64,000 bases of DNA from Gordonia alkaliphila. GTDB lineage: Bacteria > Actinomycetota > Actinomycetes > Mycobacteriales > Mycobacteriaceae. The stretch lies in the NCBI RefSeq assembly GCF_023017165.1, contig NZ_JALKBW010000001.1:1984001-2048000 (forward strand), given 5' to 3'. Below the pieces are notes generated by a model. The model was not told the DNA's origin. It saw nothing but the letters and a program-made list of their open reading frames with translations, and ran no database searches. Position 1 is the first letter of the stretch. The number at the start of each line of letters is the position of its first letter. The position numbers and the translations under genes were made by a program. Positions 42,525-51,884 of this stretch are shown piece by piece.

Positions 42525-43163
42525 TCAGAGCACGCCGGGTGGGCGGAACTGCACCGACATCCGCGGCCCGGCACCGGGCGCCTTGGGGACAGCGTGGTCC
42601 CAGGTGCGCTGGCAGCTGCCGCCCATCACCAGCAGGTCGCCGCTGCCCAGTGTGAAGCGCAGGGAGCGGCCGCCGCCGCGCGGGCGCAGTGCCAGCACGC
42701 GCGGTGCGCCGAGGGAGACGATGGCGACCAAGGTGTCCCGGTAGGCGCCGCGGCCGATCCGGTCGCCGTGCCAGGCGACGCTGTCGCGGCCGTCGCGGTA
42801 CAGGCACAGGCCCGCGCTGGCGAAGCCCTCGGGCAGCGCCGACCGGTAGTGGTCGGTCAGGGCGGCGCGGAGCTCGCCCAACAGTGGATCGGGCAGGCGA
42901 GTGTCGGCCGGGTAGGCGGCGGTCAACCGCGGTACCGGCAGCGTGGCGTCGTACATGCGGACCTGCTCGGCGCGCCACGGCACGGACCGGCGCAGCCGGT
43001 CGAACAGGCCGACGGTGCCGGTGAGCCAGCCGGGCCGCAGATCCACCCACGCGTCGGCGGCGAGCGCCCGACGGGTGATGCCGGTCGCCAGCGGGTGCAC
43101 GGTCGGCGCATCGTCGGCCGTCGCGGGGATGTCGAAGAGCGAGTCCTGGATGCCCGTGCTCAT
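42525..43163 (-). CDS. alkB: AlkB-like 2-oxoglutarate/Fe(II) dioxygenase
   Basis: A 212-residue dioxygenase that would remove methyl groups from alkylated bases by oxidation. Iron ligands are visible as HGD in VAWHGDRIG and the distal histidine in RTWDHAVPK; the 2-oxoglutarate arginine is in RMSVQFRP. LCLYRDGRDSVAWH, typical of the family, supports this. The start at 43163 (MSTGIQDSLF) is favoured over one six codons upstream because of conserved length. It is not part of the M. tuberculosis block. DNA or RNA as substrate cannot be distinguished. Confidence 0.85.
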   Translation of the reverse strand: MSTGIQDSLFDIPATADDAPTVHPLATGITRRALAADAWVDLRPGWLTGTVGLFDRLRRSVPWRAEQVRMYDATLPVPRLTAAYPADTRLPDPLLGELRAALTDHYRSALPEGFASAGLCLYRDGRDSVAWHGDRIGRGAYRDTLVAIVSLGAPRVLALRPRGGGRSLRFTLGSGDLLVMGGSCQRTWDHAVPKAPGAGPRMSVQFRPPGVL

Positions 43164-43200
43164 GGCGCCAGCATACGCCACGTATCGAACGGACGTTCTA

Positions 43201-44400
43201 CTATCTCGCCGGGGTGCGCAGTCGGCGGGCGGCTTCGACGATCACGTCGTCCTGTTTGCAGAAGGCGAAGCGGACCAGGTGGTCCCACTGTGGATTGGCG
43301 CGGTCGTGCCCCGGGGCCGGATCGACGAAGGCGCTCGCGGGCACCGCGGCCACCCCGACGCGGGCGGGCAGTGCCCGGCAGAGGGCGGCGCCGTCGGTGT
43401 AGCCGAGCGGCCGCGGATCGGCCAGCACGAAGTAGGTGCCGTCGGTGGAGTGCACGCCGAAACCGGCGTCGGCCAGCGCCGCGGACAGGGCCACCTGCCG
43501 TCGGGCCAGGTCTCGCGTCTGGTCGGCGACCCACGCCGATTCGGTGCGCAGGGCCAGGGCCACCGCAGGCTGGAACGGCCCGCTGCCCACGTAGCTCAGA
43601 TACTGCTTGGCGCCGCGGGCGGCGGCGACCAGGTCGGCGGGCCCGCTGATCCAACCGACCTTCCAGCCGGTCACGTGGAAGGTCTTGGCGGCGCTCGAGA
43701 TGCGCAGGGTGCGCTCGGCCATGCCGTCGAAGGTCGCCAGCGACCGATGGGTGCGCTCGCCGAAGACCAGATGCTCGTAGACCTCGTCGGTGATCGCGAC
43801 GACGTCGTGCGCGATGCACAGGCGCGCGATCTCGGCGAGTTCGTCGTCGGTCAGCACCGTGCCGGTCGGGTTGTGCGGCGAGTTCACGATCACCGCGGCC
43901 GTGTTCGAGGTGAACGCGGCGCGCAGGGCATCCAGATCGAGGCGGAAACCGTCGCCGTCGGGCACCAGCGGGACGGTGCGTCGCACGGCCCCGGCCAGCG
44001 CCACGGTCGCGGCGTAGGCGTCGTAGTACGGCTCGATCATGATCACCTCGCGGCCCGGCTCCACCAGTCCCAGGACGGCCCCGGCGATGGCCTCGGTGGC
44101 GCCGACGGTGATCAGCACCTGCGTGTCCGGGTCGTACTGCAGGCCGTAGTCGCGGGCCTGCTGCTCACTGACCGCCTCCCGCAGCGCCGCCACGCCGATT
44201 CCCGGCGGGTACTGATTGTGGCCGGTGGCGATGGCCTCCTGGGCCGCGGACAGCATCGAGGCGGGCCCGTCGGTGTCCGGAAAGCCCTGGCCGAGGTTGA
44301 TGGCGTCGTGCCGGGCGGCCAGCGCCGACATCTCGGCGAAGATGGTCTCGGCGAACGGCTGCAGGCGCCCGACGAGGGGCGCCGACTGCTCCTGGGTCAT
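43201..44400 (-). CDS. dapC: PLP aminotransferase, probable N-succinyldiaminopimelate aminotransferase
   Basis: A 399-residue class I aminotransferase. The PLP lysine is in SSAAKTFHVTGWKVGW near residue 235, the PLP-phosphate aspartate in ITDEVYEHL, and the substrate arginine in VRFAFCK. Its order beside the XPB helicase matches Rv0858c (DapC) in M. tuberculosis, which makes N-succinyl-LL-2,6-diaminopimelate from the keto acid in lysine and peptidoglycan synthesis. Related kynurenine or methionine aminotransferases share this sequence type, so the assignment rests partly on location. Thirteen bases separate it from the upstream helicase gene. Confidence 0.8.
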   Translation of the reverse strand: MTQEQSAPLVGRLQPFAETIFAEMSALAARHDAINLGQGFPDTDGPASMLSAAQEAIATGHNQYPPGIGVAALREAVSEQQARDYGLQYDPDTQVLITVGATEAIAGAVLGLVEPGREVIMIEPYYDAYAATVALAGAVRRTVPLVPDGDGFRLDLDALRAAFTSNTAAVIVNSPHNPTGTVLTDDELAEIARLCIAHDVVAITDEVYEHLVFGERTHRSLATFDGMAERTLRISSAAKTFHVTGWKVGWISGPADLVAAARGAKQYLSYVGSGPFQPAVALALRTESAWVADQTRDLARRQVALSAALADAGFGVHSTDGTYFVLADPRPLGYTDGAALCRALPARVGVAAVPASAFVDPAPGHDRANPQWDHLVRFAFCKQDDVIVEAARRLRTPAR

Positions 44401-44413
44401 GGGTGCTCCCGTC

Positions 44414-46057
44414 TCAGACCAGCGGCAGATCGCCGGCGTCGATGATCCGGTAGGCGTAGCCCTGCTCGGCCAGGAAACGCTGGCGGTGCGCCGCGTAGTC
44501 GGCGTCGAGGCTGTCCCGGGAGACCACCGAGTAGAAGTGCGCCTGGCCGCCGTCGGCCTTGGGGCGCAGCAGGCGGCCGAGGCGCTGGGCCTCCTCCTGT
44601 CGGGACCCGAAGGTGCCCGAGACCTGGATCGCCACCGAGGCCTCCGGGAGGTCGATGGAGAAGTTGGCCACCTTGGAGACCACCAGCGTGTCGATCTCGC
44701 CGCGCCGGAACGCGTCGAAGAGCTTCTCCCGCTCGGCGTTGCGGGTGGACCCCTGGATCACCGGGGCGTCGAGCTCGCGCCCCAACTCCTCCAGCTGGTC
44801 GATGTAGGCGCCGATCACCAGGGTCGGCGCACCGCGGTGCTGCTCCAGGATCGAGCGGACCACGCGCAGCTTCGAGTGGGCGGTGGAGCAGAGCTTGTAC
44901 TTGGCGTCGGCCTCGGCCACCGCGTACTGCAGGCGCTCGTCGTCGGACATGGTCACCCGGACCTCGACGCAGTCGGCCGGGGCGATCCAGCCCTGCGCCT
45001 CGATGTCCTTCCACGGGGCGTCGTAGCGCTTGGGTCCGATGAGGCTGAAGACGTCGCCCTCGCGGCCGTCCTCGCGGACCAGCGTCGCGGTCAGGCCGAG
45101 ACGACGGCGCGACTGCAGATCGGCGGTCATCCGGAAGACGGGGGCGGGCAGCAGATGCACCTCGTCGTAGATGATCAGGCCCCAGTCGCGGGAGTCGAAC
45201 AGATCCAGATTCTTGTACTCGCCCTTGGATTTACGCGTCATCACCTGGTAGGTCGCGATGGTGACCGGGCGGATCTCCTTGCGCTCGCCCGAGTACTCGC
45301 CGATCTCGTCCTCGGTCAGCGTGGTGCGCGCGATCAGCTCGCGCTTCCACTGCCGTCCGGCGACGGTGTTGGTCACCAGGATCAGCGTGGTGGCGCCGGC
45401 CTTGGCCATGGCGGCCGCGCCGACCATGGTCTTGCCCGCGCCGCAGGGGAGCACCACCACGCCCGAGCCGCCCGCCCAGAACGAGTCGGCGGCCATCTGC
45501 TGGTAGTCGCGCAGCTCCCAGTCGTCCTGCGCCAGGTCGATGTCGTGCGCTTCGCCGTCGACGTAGCCGGCGAGGTCCTCGGCGGGCCAGCCGATCTTGA
45601 GCAGCACCTGCTTGAGGCGGCCGCGCTCGGACGGGTGCACCACCACGGTGTCGTCGTCGATGCGCGCGCCGAGCATGGGGGCGACCTTCTTGTTGCGCAG
45701 CACCTCCTCGAGGACCGCGCGGTCCAGGGAGATCAGCACCAGACCGTGCGCCGGGTGCTTGGCCAGCTGCAGGCGACCGAACCGGCCCATGGTGTCGACG
45801 ATGTCGACCAGCAGCGGCTGCGGCACCGGGTACCGCGAGTAGGTGACCAGGGCGTCGACCACCTGCTCGGCGTCGTGGCCGGCCGCCCGCGCGTTCCACA
45901 GCGCCAGCGGGGTGACCCGATAGGTGTGCACGTGCTCGGGCGCGCGCTCGAGTTCGGCGAACGGAGCGATCGCGGCGCGCGCGGCACCGGCCTGCGGATG
46001 GTCGATCTCCAGCAGTACCGTCTTGTCCGATTGAACGATGAGGGGTCCGTCAGTCAC
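44414..46057 (-). CDS. XPB-type DNA helicase
   Basis: A 547-residue superfamily 2 helicase homologous to eukaryotic XPB and M. tuberculosis Rv0861c. The N-terminal damage-recognition-like part (about 1-180) precedes Walker A VVLPCGAGKTM, motif II IIYDEVHLLP (DEVH), motif III LTATLVRED and motif VI QRLGRLLRPK. XPB enzymes unwind 3' to 5' using ATP. It starts at a GTG immediately within a GCATGTG sequence with a weak ribosome site. The gene just upstream encodes a protein with the XPB/Ssl2 N-terminal-like module, so the two probably act together. Confidence 0.93.
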   Translation of the reverse strand: MTDGPLIVQSDKTVLLEIDHPQAGAARAAIAPFAELERAPEHVHTYRVTPLALWNARAAGHDAEQVVDALVTYSRYPVPQPLLVDIVDTMGRFGRLQLAKHPAHGLVLISLDRAVLEEVLRNKKVAPMLGARIDDDTVVVHPSERGRLKQVLLKIGWPAEDLAGYVDGEAHDIDLAQDDWELRDYQQMAADSFWAGGSGVVVLPCGAGKTMVGAAAMAKAGATTLILVTNTVAGRQWKRELIARTTLTEDEIGEYSGERKEIRPVTIATYQVMTRKSKGEYKNLDLFDSRDWGLIIYDEVHLLPAPVFRMTADLQSRRRLGLTATLVREDGREGDVFSLIGPKRYDAPWKDIEAQGWIAPADCVEVRVTMSDDERLQYAVAEADAKYKLCSTAHSKLRVVRSILEQHRGAPTLVIGAYIDQLEELGRELDAPVIQGSTRNAEREKLFDAFRRGEIDTLVVSKVANFSIDLPEASVAIQVSGTFGSRQEEAQRLGRLLRPKADGGQAHFYSVVSRDSLDADYAAHRQRFLAEQGYAYRIIDAGDLPLV

Positions 46058-46102
46058 ATGCCCATTGTCCAGGTTCGACGCGCCGCGGCCACCCGGGGTG
46101 CG

Positions 46103-48427
46103 TCACAGCAGTTCGAGGCCGGTGATCCGGTGCAGGAGGAAACTCGCATCGTCGGCTTCGTCGGAGGCGCCGATGAGCTGGCCGGCCTGCAGTGCCTTCG
46201 GCTTCACCAGATGTCGGCTGGCCGCGCCCTGGGCGTCGACGTAGCCCAGCCGCACCGACCGCCCGGTGCGCAGCGCCAGCTGGATCAGGGCCGTCGTGTT
46301 CTCGTCGCCGCTGGTCGTGATGGACGAGCGTGGCACCTGCTCGGCGCGGTCGGCGGCGCGCAGCCGACCGACGATGGTCTCGGCCTGCCCGAGGCCGAGT
46401 TTGCTGCGACGCCGCGGCAGTCGGGCACTGCGCGCGCGGGCGGCTACGCGGACGCCGCGGCTGCGCAGATCCACCAGGGCGCCGCTGGAGTCCTCGCCGG
46501 CCGGCACGAAACCGCCGCGCCGCAGGGCGTCGACCACCTCGCGCACCGGTGCCGGGGACACGGCGACGGTCGCGGCGAGGCCGCGCAGGGCCACCTCCGC
46601 GGCCGCGTCGCTGCGCAGCACCTCGGCCAGCAGCGCCGGATCCTCGCACCGTACGAAGGCGGCGGCGACCCCGACGCGCAGGCTGCCGTGACTGCGCGCC
46701 ACGTCGTCGACGAGGAAGGTCAGCGACTGCGGCACCGGCGTGCGGGAGCGGGCCTCGAGCAGGGCCTTGATCTCCGCGCCGGACCGCCCTGCGTCGAACG
46801 CGCGACGCAGGCTGCTCTCGCTGATGCGATACACCGAGGCCGCGCCACCCGATTCGAGGTCGGCGATGGCCTCCACCTGGTCGGCCAGCTCGGCCGTCAT
46901 CGGTCCGGGGACCATGAGGGTCAGATCGGCCTGGACCAGGAAGTGCTCCACCGGCGTCGGTAGCGCGGTGAGCATGGCCGCCAGGATCGCGGCGGCCGCG
47001 TCGTCCTCGTCGTCGCTTCCGGCCAGCAGGAGGCGAGCGGGCGCGGTCAGGGCGCCGTGCGCCACTAGTCCGAGATCGCGGGCCTCGGCGAGGGTCTCGC
47101 CGACGAATCGCCGCGTCCACCGGCGCAGGTGCCGCGGGTGTCGCCAGGCCAGGTTCGCGACGAGGGCGTCGACCTCCACGGGGGCGGCCTCCGGTGCCTC
47201 CGCCAGCAACTCGAGGACCTGGCGTCGGGTGACGGGTGCGGTGGCGTCGAACAACTCGCTCGACAGGGCCGCGAGGGTGTTGCCGTCGCGGTCGGTGTCG
47301 CCGATCTGCCAGGGCCGACGATTCAGGTCCAGCCAGGCTTGGGCCAGACCGTGCCACTTCCGTTCGGCCGTGCTGTGCAGCCACGCGTCGACGCCGACGG
47401 TCGGCGCGAAGACCGGTTCGCCGGTGGCCTCGGCCGGTTCGGGTTCGGGGTGGCCGGAGTCCAGGAGGCGGTGTGCGGCCAGGATCTCCACCAGAAGACC
47501 GACTCGCGCCACCGGCAGCCCGGTGGCCTTGGCCAGCCGCCGCAGTTCCCGGATGCCGAGGCCGCCGGACTTCAGAATGGCGGCCGGGTGCTGGCCGAGC
47601 ACCTCGAGCAGGGTGGCGCTGTGGCGGATCAGTTCCAGGGCCTCGCCGGCGCCTGCGGCATCCACGTCGGCCGGGCCGAAGCGGCCGGGGCCGTCGCTCA
47701 TCGGCGGGGGTGCCAGCACGGCGGTCGGCAGCGGGGGCTCGCCGCGGAGCAAGCGGCCGACCATCGGGACCAGTTCCACGGTCTGCTCGTCGATCCGGGC
47801 CAGCAGGCCGGCGCGGATCAGCCGGGGGACGGGGGCGTCGGCATCGGCGTCGGGGGCCGCGTCGCGGCTGCGGCCCAGCGGGGAGCCGACGGTGAGCGTC
47901 GCCAGCAGTTCACGCGGCCGTTCGTCGAGGCCGTCGATCACGTCCTGAATCTGCTCGGGTGTGGCGGTGGCGAGCGGGCCCACCAGGTGGTGTCCGCGCC
48001 AGGGGAGTGCGGCCGGGAGATGGATGCCGGCGATCCACGCCGGTTTGCGTGCGGTGCCCGCTCCCGAATCCCAGATCAGGCCCTGGGCAACCAGATCGGC
48101 CAGGCGGGCGTCCAGGGCCGGTCGTTTGAGTCGGCGGCCGAGGGCGGCGACGAGTTGATCGCGGGTCACCGGTCCGATCACGTCGTTGCGCGCGGTGTCC
48201 GAGCCGCACTCGAGGAAGGCTTCGATCACCGCCACCGTCGCCAGGTCCAGACTCTCCCCGGCCTGTGCGATCGACGACGCCGACAGGGCACGCTGCGCCA
48301 AGACCGCCGTGCCGCGCGGCGGGGGCGAGGCGAGGTCGCCGCGCCGCGTCAACAGGGCGGCGAGGTCGGCATCGGAGCGGTCGGCCAGCGTCTCGGCCAG
48401 GCCGCGCAGGGAGCTGTCCGTTCTCAT
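46103..48427 (-). CDS. Helicase-associated protein (XPB/Ssl2 N-terminal-like), Rv0862c type
   Basis: A 774-residue protein with no Walker motifs. It begins MRTDSSLRGLAETLADRS, continues with repeated small winged-helix-like segments (for example RDQLVAALGRRLKRPALDARLADL, seen as RDQLVAALGRRL and ALDARLADLV), and ends with a domain (TLMVPGPMTAELADQVEAIADLE onward) matching the helicase XPB/Ssl2 N-terminal-domain family. A WYL-like tail (LIQLALRTGRSVRLGYVDAQG) closes the protein. It lies 45 bases from the XPB gene in the same direction. A role as DNA-binding partner of XPB is likely but unproven. Confidence 0.75.
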   Translation of the reverse strand: MRTDSSLRGLAETLADRSDADLAALLTRRGDLASPPPRGTAVLAQRALSASSIAQAGESLDLATVAVIEAFLECGSDTARNDVIGPVTRDQLVAALGRRLKRPALDARLADLVAQGLIWDSGAGTARKPAWIAGIHLPAALPWRGHHLVGPLATATPEQIQDVIDGLDERPRELLATLTVGSPLGRSRDAAPDADADAPVPRLIRAGLLARIDEQTVELVPMVGRLLRGEPPLPTAVLAPPPMSDGPGRFGPADVDAAGAGEALELIRHSATLLEVLGQHPAAILKSGGLGIRELRRLAKATGLPVARVGLLVEILAAHRLLDSGHPEPEPAEATGEPVFAPTVGVDAWLHSTAERKWHGLAQAWLDLNRRPWQIGDTDRDGNTLAALSSELFDATAPVTRRQVLELLAEAPEAAPVEVDALVANLAWRHPRHLRRWTRRFVGETLAEARDLGLVAHGALTAPARLLLAGSDDEDDAAAAILAAMLTALPTPVEHFLVQADLTLMVPGPMTAELADQVEAIADLESGGAASVYRISESSLRRAFDAGRSGAEIKALLEARSRTPVPQSLTFLVDDVARSHGSLRVGVAAAFVRCEDPALLAEVLRSDAAAEVALRGLAATVAVSPAPVREVVDALRRGGFVPAGEDSSGALVDLRSRGVRVAARARSARLPRRRSKLGLGQAETIVGRLRAADRAEQVPRSSITTSGDENTTALIQLALRTGRSVRLGYVDAQGAASRHLVKPKALQAGQLIGASDEADDASFLLHRITGLELL

Positions 48428-48518
48428 CCGGACAATCCTACCGACGTGGTCTTCGCCACCGACCCCGGCTTTCCCGGTCCCTGCGCCGGTGCCTCGGGAC
48501 GCATGGCACAATGAGGCC

Positions 48519-48701
48519 GTGGCTAAGAAGAATACTTACGTGGACAATGGCTGGCCGGATGTGGCGGTAGAGGATCACGCCGTCACCGAGTTCACCGCGC
48601 ATCTCGCCGGTGCACTGTCGCCGTTCGGCAACGAGAACCCGTTCCCGGTGCCGGCGAGCGAGCTGCCCTTCATTCAATCGCACACCGTCATCAACCGCTG
48701 A
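48519..48701 (+). CDS. Small conserved acidic protein (60 residues)
   Basis: A 60-residue protein that starts VAKKNTYVDNGWPDVAV. It is rich in acidic and aromatic residues and has no signal or membrane segment. It occupies the place of M. tuberculosis Rv0863, divergent from the Rv0862c-like gene. CACAAT lies six bases before the GTG and GAGG lies in between, so either a leaderless or a short-leader transcript is possible. A strong terminator follows 15 bases past the stop. No function is known to me. Confidence 0.65.
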   Translation: MAKKNTYVDNGWPDVAVEDHAVTEFTAHLAGALSPFGNENPFPVPASELPFIQSHTVINR

Positions 48702-48716
48702 TCCGGAACTGACGAG

Positions 48717-48750
48717 CGAAACCCCGTGCCTGAGTAGGCACGGGGTTTCG
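48717..48750 (+). terminator. Terminator after the 60-residue protein
   Basis: Perfect 14-base arms (48717-48730 and 48737-48750) and a 6-base loop, with TTTCG in the right arm. Confidence 0.85.
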
Positions 48751-48849
48751 GCGTGTCCAGAGTCGGTCCGGCGCGGAATCGATCGGTCTGGGCGCCGTCG
48801 CCCGAGGGCTGCAGTCCGCTCGACCGATACCGCCGCCCGGCAGATGCAC

Positions 48850-48880
48850 AGGAACCCCGCACCGATGGTGCGGGGTTCCT
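48850..48880. terminator. Terminator downstream of rpf
   Basis: Perfect 14-base arms (48850-48863 and 48867-48880) with a GAT loop, 37 bases past the rpf stop. It can serve rpf on the minus strand and back up the terminator at 48717 on the plus strand. The DNA between the two hairpins holds nothing recognisable. Confidence 0.8.
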
Positions 48881-48917
48881 TGGTCTGTGCGCCGGTGTCC
48901 GGCGCGGCCGACTCGGA

Positions 48918-49734
<817 letters not shown>

Positions 49735-49928
49735 ACCGCCGGGTGATGTGTATTTGTCGGTGCCCGAGGGCGACCGGAATGAACACTACGTAATCCATTC
49801 GGGGGAAGTCACCTAGTCGGAAGGAGGGGTTTTTCCCCTACCTACTGGCCGGTTTCGGCCTGTTTCGGTATCTCCGCAGTTCACGGTGCTGATGGTCGTC
49901 CCGTAGCCGGTTCGTTATCTCCCCGTGA

Positions 49929-49944
49929 TGTGACTAAGGTCACA
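49929..49944. promoter_or_regulatory. Perfect CRP/GlxR operator
   Basis: TGTGACTAAGGTCACA fits TGTGA-N6-TCACA exactly. It lies about 195 bases upstream of the riboswitch on the rpf side, in the 454-base gap between the flavin-reductase stop and rpf. In M. tuberculosis the cAMP receptor Rv3676 activates rpfA. Between this site and the riboswitch I see only a weak 5-base-pair hairpin (49825-49839). Confidence 0.75.
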
Positions 49945-49971
49945 ACCAGATTGAGGCCCGGGCCACGCGCC

Positions 49972-50520
49972 TCACGCGCCGTCGAGGGCGCGGCGGGCTT
50001 CCAGTGCTCGGAACGTGCTCGCGTGGAAGACCAGCGGCTCCACCGTCGGATCGCTGCGCAGCGACTGGATCTCCAGCAGTACGACGGTGTGGTCGCCGGC
50101 CGGCAGCTCGCCGGCGACCGTGCAGAGCAGGTGAGCGGTGCCGCCCGGGATGAACAGTGCACCGCTGGAGAGGGCCACCGGGCGCACCCGGGCGAACCGT
50201 CGGTCCGGGTGTCCGGCCAACTGGCGGGCCAGGTCGCCCTGGTGCTCGGCGAACACGCTGACACCGAGTTCGTCCGCGTCGCGCAGCAGCGGCCAGGTGG
50301 CCGACTCGTGGCGTACCGCCACCGACACCAGGGGCGGATCGAGGGAGACGGTGGTGAACGAACTCGCCGCCATGCCGATGTCGGTGCCCGCCGGGAAATC
50401 GGGACCGTCGACCGTCGTCCGACGGCACACGGCCACGACGCCGGACGGGAAGCAGCTGTACGCGCGTTTGAGCGCGCCGGGGTCGCCGACCGGCACCAGC
50501 GGCGACGGTCCGTCGGTCAT
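49972..50520 (-). CDS. Flavin reductase-like FMN-binding protein
   Basis: A 182-residue split-barrel flavoprotein (HpaC/flavin-reductase family). The opening ALKRAYSCFPSGVVAV, FMN-phosphate contact region GMAASSFTTVSLDPPLVSVAV, seen as GMAASSFTTVSL and DPPLVSVAV, and a strand GDHTVVLLEI near the C terminus match the family. Such enzymes supply reduced flavin to monooxygenases, but no partner is nearby. Its ATG overlaps the stop of a two-helix membrane protein (ATGA). Confidence 0.85.
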   Translation of the reverse strand: MTDGPSPLVPVGDPGALKRAYSCFPSGVVAVCRRTTVDGPDFPAGTDIGMAASSFTTVSLDPPLVSVAVRHESATWPLLRDADELGVSVFAEHQGDLARQLAGHPDRRFARVRPVALSSGALFIPGGTAHLLCTVAGELPAGDHTVVLLEIQSLRSDPTVEPLVFHASTFRALEARRALDGA

Positions 50521-50726
50521 CGGCTGCGACGCCCGGAGATCAGGGCGAAGACGAGAGCCAGCAGCAAGCCGATGGGTGCGCCCATCGCGAGGATGTAGGT
50601 GAGGGTCACGATCGCCTGATTCGACTCGCGCACCGCGGGGAACAGCAGGGCGATGCTGGCGACGAATCCGATGACGACCAGGATCACGGCCGTGGGCAAC
50701 AGCGCCGAGGACTTCTGGGTCTGCAT
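50517..50726 (-). CDS. Small two-helix membrane protein
   Basis: A 69-residue protein. After MQTQKSSALLP come two hydrophobic helices (AVILVVIGFVASIALLFP and TLTYILAMGAPIGLLLALVFAL, the second read as TLTYILAMGA and PIGLLLALVFAL) and a basic end GRRSR. It overlaps the flavin reductase gene by four bases, so the two are coupled. The function is unknown. It is divergent from cspB with a 127-base gap that carries both promoters. Confidence 0.65.
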   Translation of the reverse strand: MQTQKSSALLPTAVILVVIGFVASIALLFPAVRESNQAIVTLTYILAMGAPIGLLLALVFALISGRRSR

Positions 50727-50853
50727 GAGATCCACGGTAGTCCGACGCGTACCATCGGTCGAAAGTGCGCCTCGAGCTCGCCCCTCGGACATCTGCAGTG
50801 GCGGGCGGGGCGCATTCTGATGAGTTGGTCCGAGCAGTTTGAAGGTGAGCACT

Positions 50854-51267
50854 GTGCCGAGCGGTCACGTGAAGTGGTACGACCCCGCCAAGGGGTTCGG
50901 TTTCCTGTCGCAGGAGGGCGGGGAGGACGTGTACGTCCGTTCCTCGGCGCTGCCCGCGGACGTCGACGCGCTCAAAGCCGGCCAACGGGTCGAGTTCGAC
51001 ATGGCGGCCGGCCGCCAGGGACCGCAGGCGCTGCGGGTCACCGTGCTCGACGCGGCGCCCAGCGTGGCGCGCAATGTGCGGGAGAACCAGCGGGCGGCCA
51101 CCAAGAAGCACACGCCCGACGAACTGCACGGCCTGATCGCCGACCTCATCACCCTGCTCGAGGGCAAGGTGCAGCCCGATCTGCGCAACGGTCGCTACCC
51201 GGACCGCAAGACCGCTCGGCGTATCTCCGAGGTGGTCCGCGCGGTGACCCGCGAGCTCGACCGCTAA
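50854..51267 (+). CDS. cspB: Cold-shock domain protein CspB type
   Basis: A 137-residue protein. The first 65 residues form a cold-shock OB fold with RNP-1 KGFGFLSQ and RNP-2-like DVYVRSSAL. The remaining helical tail ([16 protein letters not shown] onward) ends in [16 protein letters not shown]. This two-part layout equals M. tuberculosis CspB (Rv0871), longer than the classic 67-residue CspA. GTG at 50854 is chosen by similarity and by the AAGGTGAG just upstream. It binds single-stranded RNA or DNA and likely acts as an RNA chaperone. Confidence 0.9.
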   Translation: MPSGHVKWYDPAKGFGFLSQEGGEDVYVRSSALPADVDALKAGQRVEFDMAAGRQGPQALRVTVLDAAPSVARNVRENQRAATKKHTPDELHGLIADLITLLEGKVQPDLRNGRYPDRKTARRISEVVRAVTRELDR

Positions 51268-51284
51268 CCGGTCACGAGCTTTCG

Positions 51285-51884
51285 CTACGCGGTGCCGCGG
51301 ATCTCGCCCAGCACTGTCTCGTTCGTCACCGAGAAGCCCTTCGGCCGGGTGTCCACCGCGTAATGGCCGCGGAACGGGATGGTGCCCTGCCCGGATTCGA
51401 GACCGTCGGGCGCATCCTCGACCACGGCGGAGAACGGCTTCACCTCGATGCCCAGGAGCACGCGGTGCTGCGTGGACGGCAGGATCTCGGTGTACGCGTC
51501 GCCGGTGGTCTTGATCCAGGTCACCGGCTGGATGCCGCGGGAGGTGGCGTAGAGCGCGGTAAGCGTCCACGGCTTGGTCGCGATCTCCGACGGCACCGAC
51601 AGCACCAAGCTCTCGTCGATCGGCACCGGGAACACGGTGACCGGCAGTGCGGCGAGTTGTTCGAGACTCAGGTACGCGGGCCGGCAGGCGTCCATCTGCA
51701 GAGTGCACCAGTACGACGGTGACACCTGCTGATACTCGGTGCCCGCTGCCACCGAGATCTTCGGATCGGTCTCGGGCATCGCCCGCACCAGGAGGGCGGT
51801 GGCGACGGCGATGACGATCACCATGACCGCGCCGACCGCGGCCAGAATGGTCAGCGCCTTCTTATCTGCGGGCTGCAGGGACAC
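51285..51884 (-). CDS. DUF2771 membrane-anchored exported protein
   Basis: A 199-residue protein with one N-terminal membrane helix (about 10-34, LTILAAVGAVMVIVIAVATAL) and an extracytoplasmic domain with two cysteines close together (SYWCTLQMDACRP) that may form a disulfide. The fit is to DUF2771 proteins (Rv0875c place). The GTG start overlaps the end of the MFS gene by 34 bases. The function is unknown. It is convergent with cspB. Confidence 0.7.
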   Translation of the reverse strand: MSLQPADKKALTILAAVGAVMVIVIAVATALLVRAMPETDPKISVAAGTEYQQVSPSYWCTLQMDACRPAYLSLEQLAALPVTVFPVPIDESLVLSVPSEIATKPWTLTALYATSRGIQPVTWIKTTGDAYTEILPSTQHRVLLGIEVKPFSAVVEDAPDGLESGQGTIPFRGHYAVDTRPKGFSVTNETVLGEIRGTA

